Of a stretch of DNA of 13,522 nt, positions 7,211-13,522 are shown one piece after another. The notes below the pieces were generated by a model. It had not been told where the DNA came from. It saw only the letters and a list, made by a program, of their open reading frames with translations, and ran no database searches. The position numbers were made by a program, and so were the translations under genes. The stretch's first letter is position 1. Every line of letters begins with the position of its first letter. Source of the stretch: Bacteroidota bacterium (lineage in GTDB: Bacteria; Bacteroidota; Bacteroidia; Flavobacteriales; Flavobacteriaceae); the NCBI GenBank assembly GCA_024278565.1, contig JAJRSY010000186.1, positions 1 through 13,522 of the forward strand, given 5' to 3'.

Positions 7211-7243
7211 AGTAACACCGTGACTTTAAGTCACGGTGTTACT
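7211..7243. repeat. 33-bp hairpin repeat, copy 2
   Basis: AGTAACACCGTGACT, loop TTA, then AGTCACGGTGTTACT: 15-bp arms, fully complementary. It is the same unit as 3098-3130, with a different loop. It lies 40 bases after the mutS2 stop and may cap its transcript, but no T-run follows. The rest of the 244-base spacer shows only loosely repeated CAGTGGCTAGTA / CAGTGGGCAGTAAA words. Confidence 0.85.
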
Positions 7244-7415
7244 CAGACTTGGTGACTGGGCGTAGCCGAAGTTAGGTGTGGTATAAGCAATGAACAGTGG
7301 GCAGTAAACAAAGAACTGTAGCAGTAAATTAAAGATAAAGCAATGAAAGTTATACTTCTAAATTCCGACTTCAAACTTCAAAGCCTAAATATGTGCCATT
7401 GAGATTTTATTTCAC

Positions 7416-7820
7416 ATGATCGATAAAAAAATCATACTTTTTGATGGTGTTTGCAACCTCTGTAACGGAGCGGTCAACTTTGTCATCAAATGCGATAAGA
7501 AAGACCTCTTTCGGTTTGCAGCCCTTCAAAGTGAAGTGGGTGAAAAGTTGGTTGCCGAGCGCAATATCGATACTTCAAAAATCGATTCGATCATTCTTAT
7601 TGATCCTGAGGTGGCCTATTACACCAAATCTACAGCTGCTTTGAAAATTGCAGCATCTTTTGGTGGTATTTGGACTTTAGTAAACGTACTGAACTTGATT
7701 CCCAATTGGTTACGTGATATCGTATACGATTTAGTGGCGCGCTATCGGTATCGTTGGTTTGGCAAAAAGGATCAATGTATGGTGCCGACAGCCGAATTGA
7801 GGGAGAAGTTCTTGCATTAA
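7416..7820 (+). CDS. DCC family thiol-disulfide oxidoreductase-like protein (DUF393)
   Basis: This is a small protein of 134 residues. Its N-terminal strand leads into FDGVCNLCNG (residues 9-18), the DxxCxxC motif with Cys13 and Cys16 that gives the DCC family its name and resembles a thioredoxin-type active site. The family is predicted to have a thioredoxin-like fold, with redox activity inferred from the CxxC pair. The middle contains F.ALQSE.G, then SIILIDPE....KS.AAL, and the end has W..R...YD.VARYRYRWFGKKDQCMVPTAE. This includes the typical YR.FG....C.(V/M)P ending with a third conserved Cys. The length is usual. The start ATG at 7416 directly precedes the first family strand. It is probably transcribed alone, since mutS2 ends 244 bases upstream and the channel gene begins 144 bases downstream. 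Confidence 0.9.
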   Translation: MIDKKIILFDGVCNLCNGAVNFVIKCDKKDLFRFAALQSEVGEKLVAERNIDTSKIDSIILIDPEVAYYTKSTAALKIAASFGGIWTLVNVLNLIPNWLRDIVYDLVARYRYRWFGKKDQCMVPTAELREKFLH

Positions 7821-7905
7821 AACGTAAAGCAGTACATTCCCTTTCTGATCAAGGGCGACCGTGAGAAACACAGATTTACATGGTCGATAATCACTGTAGA
7901 TCCCC

Positions 7906-7913
7906 TAATTTTG
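7906..7913 (+). promoter_or_regulatory. Candidate -7 box for the ybdG-like gene
   Basis: TAATTTTG matches the Bacteroidota -7 consensus TAnnTTTG exactly and lies 51 bases before the ATG at 7965. No good TTTG is found at the expected -33 distance, so this is only half a promoter match. The in-frame TTG at 7911 falls inside the box, which argues against that codon as the start. Confidence 0.4.
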
Positions 7914-7964
7914 CGGCACTCGATCCTGAGTATATCGGCAAAAAACCTGATTTTACACAAAAAA

Positions 7965-9212
7965 ATGGAAAAAATATCACATTGGTTATATGAATATCTT
8001 ATAACAGAGGGAATTACGGGGGAAAGTGCCGAATACGTCAATATGTTCGCATTATTGTTAGCGCTGTCGTCGATAATATTCATACTAGACTTTATATTGC
8101 GAAAACTATTGGTAGATGCCTTTAGTAGGCTCTCGAACACTTCGAAGACACATTTCGATGATTTGCTGGTAAGCAACAAAACCCCTAGGAATATTGCACA
8201 TATTGTGCCCGTATTAGTTGCTTATGGGGCGGTGCCCTATATTTTTAGGGATTTTCCCGACGTGAAAGCAATTATTCTCAAAAGTATAGAAGTTTTCGGA
8301 ATCCTTCTTTTTCTATGGATTATAAGAAGTTTGCTGAATACGGTTAAGGACTATTTTAAATTACTGCCCCGCCTCAAAGATAAACCCATTGATAGTTATA
8401 TTCAGGTGTTCATGATATTTTCATGGGTCATTGGTATATTTTATGCTTTCTCCGTAATAACCGGAATTGAGTTGTGGAAATTCTTGACCGCACTCGGCAC
8501 AGCCTCTGCAGTCATTATTCTAGTGTTTAAAGATACTATCTTAGGGTTTGTGGCCAGCATTCAGGTATCCATCAATGATATGGTGCGTATTGGCGATTGG
8601 ATCACTTTTGAAAAATATGGTGCCGATGGCGATGTGATCGAAATCAATCTGGCCACGGTCAAAGTCCAGAATTTCGACAAGACCATAACGACTATACCCA
8701 CCTATGCCTTAATTTCTGATTCTTTTAGAAATTGGCGTGGAATGGTCGATTCGCAAGGGAGACGTATTAAAAGGGCTTTGCTGATAAAACAGGAAAGCAT
8801 TAAGTTTCTTTCGAAAGAAAATCTTGTAGATCTTCATAAAATAGCATTGATTTCGAAGTATCTTCAAAAAAAAGAAAATATGATACATGATTACAATGAA
8901 GAGAACAATATTGACAAATCGATCTTGATTAATGGTAGGAACTTAACGAACATTGGGGTTTTCAGAAAGTATATCGATACTTATTTAAATAACCATTCAG
9001 GCATTAATAGCGATATGATGATCATGGTGCGACAGTTGGCACCAACCGCTCAGGGCCTGCCCATAGAAATATATGCCTTTAGCAGTGATAAACGTTGGGA
9101 AAACTATGAATATATTATGGCCGATATCTTTGACCACCTTTTAGCGGCCATTCCTTATTTTGGTCTCGAAGGGTTTGAATTGCCCAATAGTGCCAATTTT
9201 AAAAAGAACTGA
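7965..9212 (+). CDS. ybdG: MscS-family mechanosensitive channel, YbdG-like
   Basis: This inner-membrane protein of 415 residues is the same length as E. coli YbdG, a channel of small conductance that helps cells survive moderate osmotic downshock. Hydrophobic segments are at about 26-45, 75-95, 102-121 and 146-166, with the pore-lining helix and beta-domain junction at about 171-205 (WKFLTALGTASAVIILVFKD, then GFVASIQVSINDMVRIGDWI). The YbdG-specific stretch follows: KYGADGDVIEINLATVKVQN, then DKTITTIPT..LISDSF.NWRGM and GRRIKRAL. The cytosolic C-terminal domain is complete. The start at 7965 is chosen over an in-frame TTG at 7911 because that codon lies within a promoter-like box and the remaining length then equals YbdG. 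The symporter gene converges from the other side. Confidence 0.92.
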   Translation: MEKISHWLYEYLITEGITGESAEYVNMFALLLALSSIIFILDFILRKLLVDAFSRLSNTSKTHFDDLLVSNKTPRNIAHIVPVLVAYGAVPYIFRDFPDVKAIILKSIEVFGILLFLWIIRSLLNTVKDYFKLLPRLKDKPIDSYIQVFMIFSWVIGIFYAFSVITGIELWKFLTALGTASAVIILVFKDTILGFVASIQVSINDMVRIGDWITFEKYGADGDVIEINLATVKVQNFDKTITTIPTYALISDSFRNWRGMVDSQGRRIKRALLIKQESIKFLSKENLVDLHKIALISKYLQKKENMIHDYNEENNIDKSILINGRNLTNIGVFRKYIDTYLNNHSGINSDMMIMVRQLAPTAQGLPIEIYAFSSDKRWENYEYIMADIFDHLLAAIPYFGLEGFELPNSANFKKN

Positions 9213-9270
9213 AGATTATTGGTTTTGGTCTTCGAGCATATTTTTTATTCCACCAGTAGTCAATAAAAAC

Positions 9271-9300
9271 TGCCTGGCAGACAGGCATAAGTTCTTTTTA
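9271..9300 (+). terminator. GC hairpin with T-run after the channel gene
   Basis: TGCCTG (9271-9276), loop GCAGA, CAGGCA (9282-9287), then TAAGTTCTTTTTA. The stem belongs to the GCAGGC palindrome family, here placed 58 bases after the ybdG stop and ahead of a T-rich stretch. It could serve as an intrinsic terminator for the plus strand. Confidence 0.5.
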
Positions 9301-9324
9301 ATGCCTCGTGGGCCTACCTTCAAA

Positions 9325-9333
9325 GGGGGGGGG
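9325..9333. repeat. Homopolymer of nine G
   Basis: A run of nine G residues lies between two convergent stop codons. It is not within a gene, so length changes would have no coding effect. It is also a spot where sequencing errors are likely. Confidence 0.8.
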
Positions 9334-9365
9334 TATAAACCAGCAATAGAAATTTCTTAAAGCGA

Positions 9366-10691
9366 TTAGCTGACTTCATCCAAGTGGTCGTCCCAATCCT
9401 TGATTTTGGGTTTGCCCAATTTTCCGACAGATTTTGCGACTACCATTGAGACGGTAGCGTCACCCGTAACGTTTATTACTGTTCTGAACATATCAAGTGG
9501 TCTATCGACGGCAAATATCAAAGCGAGTCCGATTGCCAATTTGTCGGCAGGAAAACCAACAGCCTCCAATACGATTACCAACATCACCATACCGGCTCCT
9601 GGTACGGCCGCCGTGCCTATAGAGGCCAATAATGCGGTAAGCACTATGGTCAGTTGATCGCCCAGTGAAAGGTCAAAGCCCAGGGCCTGTGATATGAATA
9701 CCGCTGCTACGCCTTGATATAGGCTGGTACCGTCCATATTGATGGTTGCGCCCACCGGCAGTACAAAACTTGAGACTTCCTTATCGACTCCAATATGCTC
9801 TTCGACCCTTTCCATGGTAACGGGAAGCGTTGCCGCACTTGAACTTGTTGAAAATGCCAGTAACTGGGCAGGGCTCATTTGTTTCAAAAACCAAAATGGG
9901 TTCTTTTTTGTAAAAACCACGACCAGAATGCAATAAAAAACGATCATAAGTGTGAGTCCCAACACCACGACCCCAGCATACTTTAGCAGAGCCACCAATA
10001 AGTCAGGATCACTCGATGAGACCACCACGTTCGCCAAAAGTGCAAATACCGCTACGGGTGCTGTTAACATGATCAAATCGACCATTTTAAGCACTGCATC
10101 GTTCAAAGAATCGAAAAAGTCCTTGAGCGGTTTGGACTTCTTCTCCCCTACCAAGAGCATTGAAATACCCAAGAAAATGGTAAAGAAAATCACCTGTAAC
10201 ATCAATTTGTTATTGGTCATGGCGGCCAAAGCGTTCTCAGGCACCATATCTTCTAAAAATTGGAGGGGACCGGCAATTTTTTGCCTTGAGGCTTCCTCGA
10301 GTTTAGAGGTCACGCCACTATCATTGGCATAGGTTTCTGTAAGCCTGGCTATAGTTTCCTCAGAAATACCACTACCGGGCTGAATAACGTTGACCAACAC
10401 TAGGCCCAATACAATGGCAACAACGGTCGTGCCCATATAAATGCCCATGGTGCGAAGGCCTATGGTGCGAAATTTTGAAATATCCTGTAAATCAGAGATC
10501 CCTTTGATAAGCGATGCCAGAATCAGGGGAATGGCGATCAATTTCAATAGTTTTACAAAGATGGTTCCTATGGGTTTTATCCAATCAAGTACAAATTCCT
10601 TGCCCCATTCAACCTGTGTCATTCCATAACCAAACAACAGTCCGATGACCATACCTATAAGAATCTGCCAGTGCAGTTCAAGTTTTCGCAT
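9366..10691 (-). CDS. Dicarboxylate/amino acid:cation symporter (DAACS, GltP/DctA-type)
   Basis: This is a 441-residue multi-helix inner-membrane transporter. It imports acidic amino acids or C4-dicarboxylates driven by Na+ or H+. Family landmarks are all present: the serine-rich HP1 tip STSSSAATLP (281-290), NMDGTSLY (318-325) in TM7, HP2 with AAVPGAGMVML (361-371), and TM8 with DRPLDMFRTVINVTGD (396-411). By spacing, Asp396, Asp400, Arg403, Thr404, Asn407 and Asp411 line up with GltPh Asp390, Asp394, Arg397, Thr398, Asn401 and Asp405. The Arg points to an acidic substrate. The C-terminal tail (KDWDDHLDEVS) is short and acidic. Which of glutamate, aspartate, succinate or fumarate is carried cannot be told. 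The start at 10691 gives the standard N-terminus (KLELHWQILIGMVIG). No clear promoter was found upstream. Confidence 0.93.
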   Translation of the reverse strand: MRKLELHWQILIGMVIGLLFGYGMTQVEWGKEFVLDWIKPIGTIFVKLLKLIAIPLILASLIKGISDLQDISKFRTIGLRTMGIYMGTTVVAIVLGLVLVNVIQPGSGISEETIARLTETYANDSGVTSKLEEASRQKIAGPLQFLEDMVPENALAAMTNNKLMLQVIFFTIFLGISMLLVGEKKSKPLKDFFDSLNDAVLKMVDLIMLTAPVAVFALLANVVVSSSDPDLLVALLKYAGVVVLGLTLMIVFYCILVVVFTKKNPFWFLKQMSPAQLLAFSTSSSAATLPVTMERVEEHIGVDKEVSSFVLPVGATINMDGTSLYQGVAAVFISQALGFDLSLGDQLTIVLTALLASIGTAAVPGAGMVMLVIVLEAVGFPADKLAIGLALIFAVDRPLDMFRTVINVTGDATVSMVVAKSVGKLGKPKIKDWDDHLDEVS

Positions 10692-10869
10692 ACCAAATTA
10701 TAGTTTAGGCGAGGAAGATACTATTCTTGGATGGAACGAGGAAAAAAGAAAAGGACAGAAGTCGGAATACCAAAAAAAATGTGGAAAGTAGAAAAGGTAT
10801 TTTCAATACTTATAAGCTGATTATACTTAAACTTTTTGGTAACTGATCAGTATATATTAAACGCTCCAA

Positions 10870-10910
10870 TTAACCGCAATGACCGCAAAGGTTTACGCAA
10901 AGAGCGCAAG
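10870..10910. repeat. Left arm of inverted repeat around the GxxExxY locus
   Basis: TTAACCGCAATGACCGCAA (10870-10888) is the exact reverse complement of 11538-11556. The similarity continues loosely through further ACGCAA / GCGCAAG words to 10910. In my recollection, ACCGCAAAG..CGCAAAG words often accompany GxxExxY genes, which fits what lies between the arms. Confidence 0.8.
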
Positions 10911-10919
10911 AGCCTATAA

Positions 10920-11135
10920 CCCGAATTATTCATGGGTATTCTATTCCAAAGCCAAACTATACTTCGACTATGCTCAGCACATGCCTGCTATAATTGAAAA
11001 TGCCCAAAATTTGTTCAGCTCAAAATCGAGTTACAGTTCCTTCACTAAAAAACCTCTGTGCTTTCCAATTCTACCGTGCCTGTCGGCAGGTTGATATTTT
11101 GACTTTTCATAACGAAAACCCGTGAATAATGCGGG
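10920..11135. mobile_element. MITE-like element, copy B (216 bp)
   Basis: The left end is CCCGAATTATTCATGGGT; the right end in reverse complement is CCCGCATTATTCACGGGT. Flanking target duplication: ATAA at 10916-10919 and at 11136-11139. It is nearly identical to copy A over its right three quarters but carries about 31 extra bases near the left end (around 10943-10980), with a CTTCGACTATGCTCAGCAC word. Its right border touches the last codons of the broken GxxExxY gene, so it inserted at or just after that gene's 3' end. No transposase frame is present. Confidence 0.8.
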
Positions 11136-11136
11136 A

Positions 11137-11500
11137 TAAATTGTTGACCATTGGTCTAATGCCATTTTTAATCAAGGTTACGTTAAAGTTGATCAACAGA
11201 CCAAGTTTGCAATCCGATAGTTTTAAATATGTCAATCCCGAAACTTCGGGAGGGCTAAATGTATGTCGTTTAACGCCTCTGCCGATTTGATTTCAATGAT
11301 CCCAATAGATCAACACGATATCCAATTCCCGGTTTCACGTCCTCATATATCAACGGCAGTGGTTTCCGCTTTACAACCTGTAATTCGGACCTGCCCAATT
11401 CGTAGAACAAACATTCTTCATAAGAACTTTCCAACAGACCAGGGACCAATGCACGATGTACCTTTAAGGTGCGATCAAATAAAATATAATTTTAGATAGT
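11137..11500 (-). pseudogene. GxxExxY family (PD-(D/E)XK nuclease-fold) protein, degraded
   Basis: This gene is readable only by joining three frames on the minus strand. Part 1, about 11479 to 11301: LKVHRALVPGLLESSYEEC, where GLLESSY is the naming GxxExxY motif, on to PLPLIYEDVKPGIGYRVDLL. Part 2, 11300 to 11253: IIEIKSAEALNDIHLA, with the E-x-K of the nuclease-fold core. Part 3, 11235 to 11137: TYLKLSDCKLGLLINFNV, then LIKNGIRPMVNNL. The normal protein is about 125 residues. Part 1 and part 2 are split by a frameshift with apparent loss of a few codons after RVDLL. A palindromic insert separates parts 2 and 3. The N-terminus upstream of LKVHR is also scrambled across frames. The 3' end abuts MITE copy B. 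The family is linked to nuclease folds by sequence; its role is not established. Confidence 0.85.
11236..11251. repeat. Palindrome interrupting the GxxExxY gene
   Basis: TCCCGAA-AC-TTCGGGA has 7-bp perfect arms. It lies between the codons for IHLA and TYLKLS, where family members have only two codons (usually QV). The 17 bases present instead of 6 shift the frame. Confidence 0.75.
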
Positions 11501-11517
11501 TGGTTTTCAGTATGACC

Positions 11518-11556
11518 TTACGTTTCTTGCGTTTCTATTGCGGTCATTGCGGTTAA
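11518..11556. repeat. Right arm of inverted repeat around the GxxExxY locus
   Basis: Bases 11538-11556 are the exact reverse complement of 10870-10888, and the neighbouring TTACGTTTCTTGCGTTTC echoes the CGCAA words of the left arm. The arms enclose about 690 bases including the dead gene and MITE copy B. Confidence 0.8.
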
Positions 11557-11597
11557 AATTAATTCTGGGCATTATTCAAACTGATTAGTTACACTTT

Positions 11598-11664
11598 TTG
11601 AACTTGAACCATGCCTACGGCAGGCAGGCTTAAGTTTGAACTTGAGTTTGAGTTTGAACTTGAC
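11598..11664. repeat. Degenerate TTGAACTTGA-type units with a GCAGGC palindrome
   Basis: Units such as TTTGAACTTGA, TTTGAACTTGAG, TTTGAG and TTTGAACTTGAC are packed around TGCC-TAC-GGCA followed by GGCAGG (11612-11628). The array sits immediately after the aroC stop codon (minus strand). It is hexamer-like and imperfect, so it is best described as a decayed simple-sequence tract. Confidence 0.6.
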
Positions 11665-11670
11665 ACTTTA

Positions 11671-12735
11671 TTACAATTTAACCGTACGGTTCAAGAGCGC
11701 AAAATCGGCCAAGACCAGAGCGGCCATGGCCTCAACAATGGGCACTGCCCTAGGCACAACACAGGGATCGTGGCGGCCTTTTCCTTGGGTTTTGACCATA
11801 TAGCCCTCTTTATCAATGGTCTCGTAGGGCTGAATGATGGTCGCCACAGGTTTAAAGGCGACATTGAAGTAAATATCCATTCCGTTGCTGATACCGCCCT
11901 GTATGCCCCCACTATGGTTGGTTTTTGTACTTCCGTCACTATTGAATTGGTCATTATGCTGGCTTCCCGTCATTTTCACCCCTTCAAAACCGCTTCCGTA
12001 CTCAAAACCCTTTACCGCATTTATTGAGAGCATGGCCTTACCCAAATCAGCATGAAGTTTATCAAAAACAGGTTCTCCCAAGCCAACAGGCACATTCTGG
12101 ACCACACAGGTAATCACACCGCCTACGGTATCTCCCTCTTTTTTGATTTTTTTGATGAGCTCCTCCATCTCTTTGGCCATGAATGGATCTGGACAACGAA
12201 CAGGATTCGATTCGGTCAAAGAAAGATCCAAATTTTTATACGTTTTGTCAAGCTTCAGATCACCCACTTGCGATACGAAAGCATTTATTTTTATAGTTGA
12301 AATAAACTGTTTGGCTATCGCCCCTGCCACTACCCTACTGGCAGTTTCACGGGCAGAGCTGCGACCACCACCTCGGTAGTCTCGAAAACCATATTTTTTA
12401 TCGTACACATAATCGGCATGCGAAGGTCGGTACGAGTCTTTTATATGAGAATAGTCCTGTGATTTTTGATTGGTATTTCGAATGGCGAATCCAATAGGTG
12501 TTCCTGTGGTTTTTCCTTCGAACACTCCTGAGAAAAATTCAACGGTATCTGGTTCTTTGCGTTGGGTGACAATGGCCGATTGACCGGGTTTTCTTCGATT
12601 TAGATCGTTTTGAATGGCTTTGAGGTCAAGAGGTATTCCTGCCGGACATCCATCCAAAACACCACCAATAGCGACACCGTGCGACTCGCCAAAGGTCATG
12701 ATTTTAAAAAGGGTTCCGAACGTATTGCCTGCCAT
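11671..12735 (-). CDS. aroC: Chorismate synthase
   Basis: This 354-residue enzyme makes chorismate from 5-enolpyruvylshikimate 3-phosphate using reduced FMN, the last shared step to aromatic amino acids, folates and quinones. Clear signatures are the N-terminal NTFGTLFKIMTFGESHG (Gly16-Glu-Ser-His-Gly20), SYRPSHADY, and RGGGRSSARETASRVVAGA (from 121), which forms part of the FMN/substrate site. Near the C-terminus are GGIQGGISNG and KTQGKGRHDPCVVPRAVPIVEAM. The length is normal. The start ATG at 12735 leaves the standard MAGNTFG N-terminus. A good Bacteroidota promoter lies about 60 bases upstream. No other aro gene is adjacent, so regulation is probably independent. The stop codon is followed directly by simple-repeat DNA. 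Confidence 0.97.
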   Translation of the reverse strand: MAGNTFGTLFKIMTFGESHGVAIGGVLDGCPAGIPLDLKAIQNDLNRRKPGQSAIVTQRKEPDTVEFFSGVFEGKTTGTPIGFAIRNTNQKSQDYSHIKDSYRPSHADYVYDKKYGFRDYRGGGRSSARETASRVVAGAIAKQFISTIKINAFVSQVGDLKLDKTYKNLDLSLTESNPVRCPDPFMAKEMEELIKKIKKEGDTVGGVITCVVQNVPVGLGEPVFDKLHADLGKAMLSINAVKGFEYGSGFEGVKMTGSQHNDQFNSDGSTKTNHSGGIQGGISNGMDIYFNVAFKPVATIIQPYETIDKEGYMVKTQGKGRHDPCVVPRAVPIVEAMAALVLADFALLNRTVKL

Positions 12736-12794
12736 AATATTCGTGTAAAAGTTAGTGGGTCATTTCATTGGGTACCATTCCCATTGCAAAAACG

Positions 12795-12825
12795 TAAAGG
12801 TAAATTTTAAATAGTCAAAAGCAAA
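12795..12825 (-). promoter_or_regulatory. Bacteroidota-type promoter for aroC
   Basis: Read on the minus strand: TTTG (12825-12822), exactly 19 bases, then TACCTTTA (12802-12795). This matches TTTG-N19-TAnnTTTG with one mismatch in the last base. It is placed 59 bases before the aroC start codon. The remainder of the 296-base spacer (12736-13031) holds a small CCGAC-A-GTCGG palindrome (12941-12951) and loosely repeated GGTTTAGgAGTTTgG words (12899-12936), but no gene. Confidence 0.6.
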
Positions 12826-13031
12826 ATTGGGGCTATGTTCTAATTTATGACTGTTCTGCACAGTGTTTTTCTAATATTAATCCGGCGAACATGAAAACAG
12901 GTTTAGGAGTTTGGAAATGGGTTTAGAAGTTTAGACCTGACCGACAGTCGGATCCGCTCAACTTACTGAAAATCAACATGTACAAGGGTAAAGGATCAAA
13001 GGGTGTTGCCTTTAGGGCATAGCCTACAAAA

Positions 13032-13522
13032 TCAATCGACCAAAGCCTCTTTTAATATGGATATGGGGTGAAGCGCCTTACGCTTCGTTCCGTCATAAAT
13101 CTGGTGCCTACAGCTGGTACCGTTTGCAGCTATGATCACGTCATCGCTTGATTTTCTAATGGATGGAAACAACCTGAGCTCTCCTATTTGCATACTGACA
13201 TCGTAATGTTCTTTTTCGTAACCAAAAGAACCGGCCATGCCACAGCAGCCCGAACTAATAATGGATACGGTATAGTTTTGTGGCAAGTTCAAGGTATCGA
13301 AAGTTACTTTTTGGTTTGATAATGCCTTTTGGTGGCAATGGTTGTGGATTTTTATGGTTTTGGCCTCTTTGGTGAACTGTTCTTTGGTCAATGTGCCATT
13401 TTCTATTTCTCGAGATAAGAACTCTTCAATGATAAATGTATTGGCGGCAATCGATTCAATTGTTTTTTTATCATCGGAAAAACGCCTGTACTCATCTCTA
13501 AAAGACAATACGGCCGAAGGCT
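13032..13522 (-). CDS. FAD / Fe-S oxidoreductase (YdiJ-like), C-terminal part
   Basis: The frame is open to the right edge: codons before the TTG at 13508 read PSAV, giving PSAVLSFRDEYRRF, so the visible 163 residues are an internal-to-C-terminal fragment and not a full gene. It carries the CCG (cysteine-rich) domain of GlpC/HdrD/YdiJ-type proteins: HNHCHQKAL, then SSGCCGMAGSFGYE and ANGTSCRHQI, whose Cys residues bind an Fe-S centre. The E-P-S-A-x-L-x-FRDEY block before it is typical of large (about 1000-residue) proteins in which an FAD-binding D-lactate / D-2-hydroxyglutarate dehydrogenase-like domain is fused to Fe-S domains. The fusion is inferred, as the FAD part is outside the window. 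The likely role is oxidation of a 2-hydroxyacid at the membrane side of the cytoplasm. Confidence 0.85.
   Translation of the reverse strand, partial: PSAVLSFRDEYRRFSDDKKTIESIAANTFIIEEFLSREIENGTLTKEQFTKEAKTIKIHNHCHQKALSNQKVTFDTLNLPQNYTVSIISSGCCGMAGSFGYEKEHYDVSMQIGELRLFPSIRKSSDDVIIAANGTSCRHQIYDGTKRKALHPISILKEALVD

Larger units (their letters stand above)
10692..11670. other. Gene-poor 979-base region with repeats and a dead gene
   Basis: From left to right: about 178 AT-rich bases with nothing recognised; the left arm of a 19-bp inverted repeat; a MITE-like element; a decayed GxxExxY gene (minus); the right inverted-repeat arm; then a short region of degenerate TTGAACTTGA-type units that includes a GCAGGC palindrome. 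aroC ends at the right border. No intact gene is supported. Confidence 0.8.

Noticed and set aside
9325..9333. G9 tract as a phase-variation switch
   Set aside because: It lies between two convergent stop codons and outside any promoter or credible gene, so slippage would have no evident effect.
10879..11094. Plus-strand frame across the left repeat arm and MITE copy B
   Set aside because: It spans two unrelated repeats, and in the region shared with copy A there is no sign of codon-level conservation; treated as non-coding element DNA.
11611..12027. Plus-strand frame starting in the simple repeat (KFELEFEFELDT) and running over the end of aroC
   Set aside because: It is antisense to the well-supported aroC and its start is just repeat DNA.

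Overview
The window looks like chromosome from a member of the Bacteroidota, most probably a marine Flavobacteriaceae species. The evidence is the protein flavour (DUF1835 protein, MutS2 without Smr, YbdG-type channel, SUI1 factor), the near-absence of Shine-Dalgarno sequences, promoter-like TTTG-N19-TAnnTTTG motifs, and intergenic GCAGGC palindromes of a kind common in that family. No rRNA, tRNA, CRISPR array or complete transposase gene was seen.

Layout. At the left edge is the C-terminus of a SUI1/YciH-type translation factor (1-123). It is followed by three closely spaced plus-strand genes: a DUF1835 protein, a nucleoside phosphorylase and a leaderless periplasmic-binding-protein-fold protein (257-2957). 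A 437-base gap full of repeats separates these from convergent ung (uracil-DNA glycosylase, minus). A hairpin-rich spacer and an uncharacterised 171-residue protein (minus) come next. Then come plus-strand mutS2, a DCC-family (DUF393) protein and a YbdG-like mechanosensitive channel. A dicarboxylate/amino acid:cation symporter (minus) converges on the channel gene. After a one-kilobase gene-poor stretch come aroC (chorismate synthase, minus) and the C-terminal part of a large FAD / Fe-S oxidoreductase (minus, running off the right edge).

The genes are mostly housekeeping: DNA repair, shikimate pathway, osmotic protection, uptake and redox. Apart from the 257-2957 cluster they look like separately transcribed units.

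The unusual content is in the spacers. Two copies (185 and 216 bp) of a MITE-like element have matching terminal inverted repeats, and each is flanked by its own 4-bp target duplication (TTTA and ATAA). The second copy sits directly against the 3' end of a broken GxxExxY-family nuclease-fold gene. That whole locus is bracketed by a 19-bp perfect inverted repeat, TTAACCGCAATGACCGCAA, and the dead gene has also been interrupted by a short perfect palindrome. A separate 33-bp hairpin repeat occurs in two unrelated spacers. The window therefore shows at least three families of small non-coding repeats that have moved around this genome; I see no complete new defence or metabolic system.
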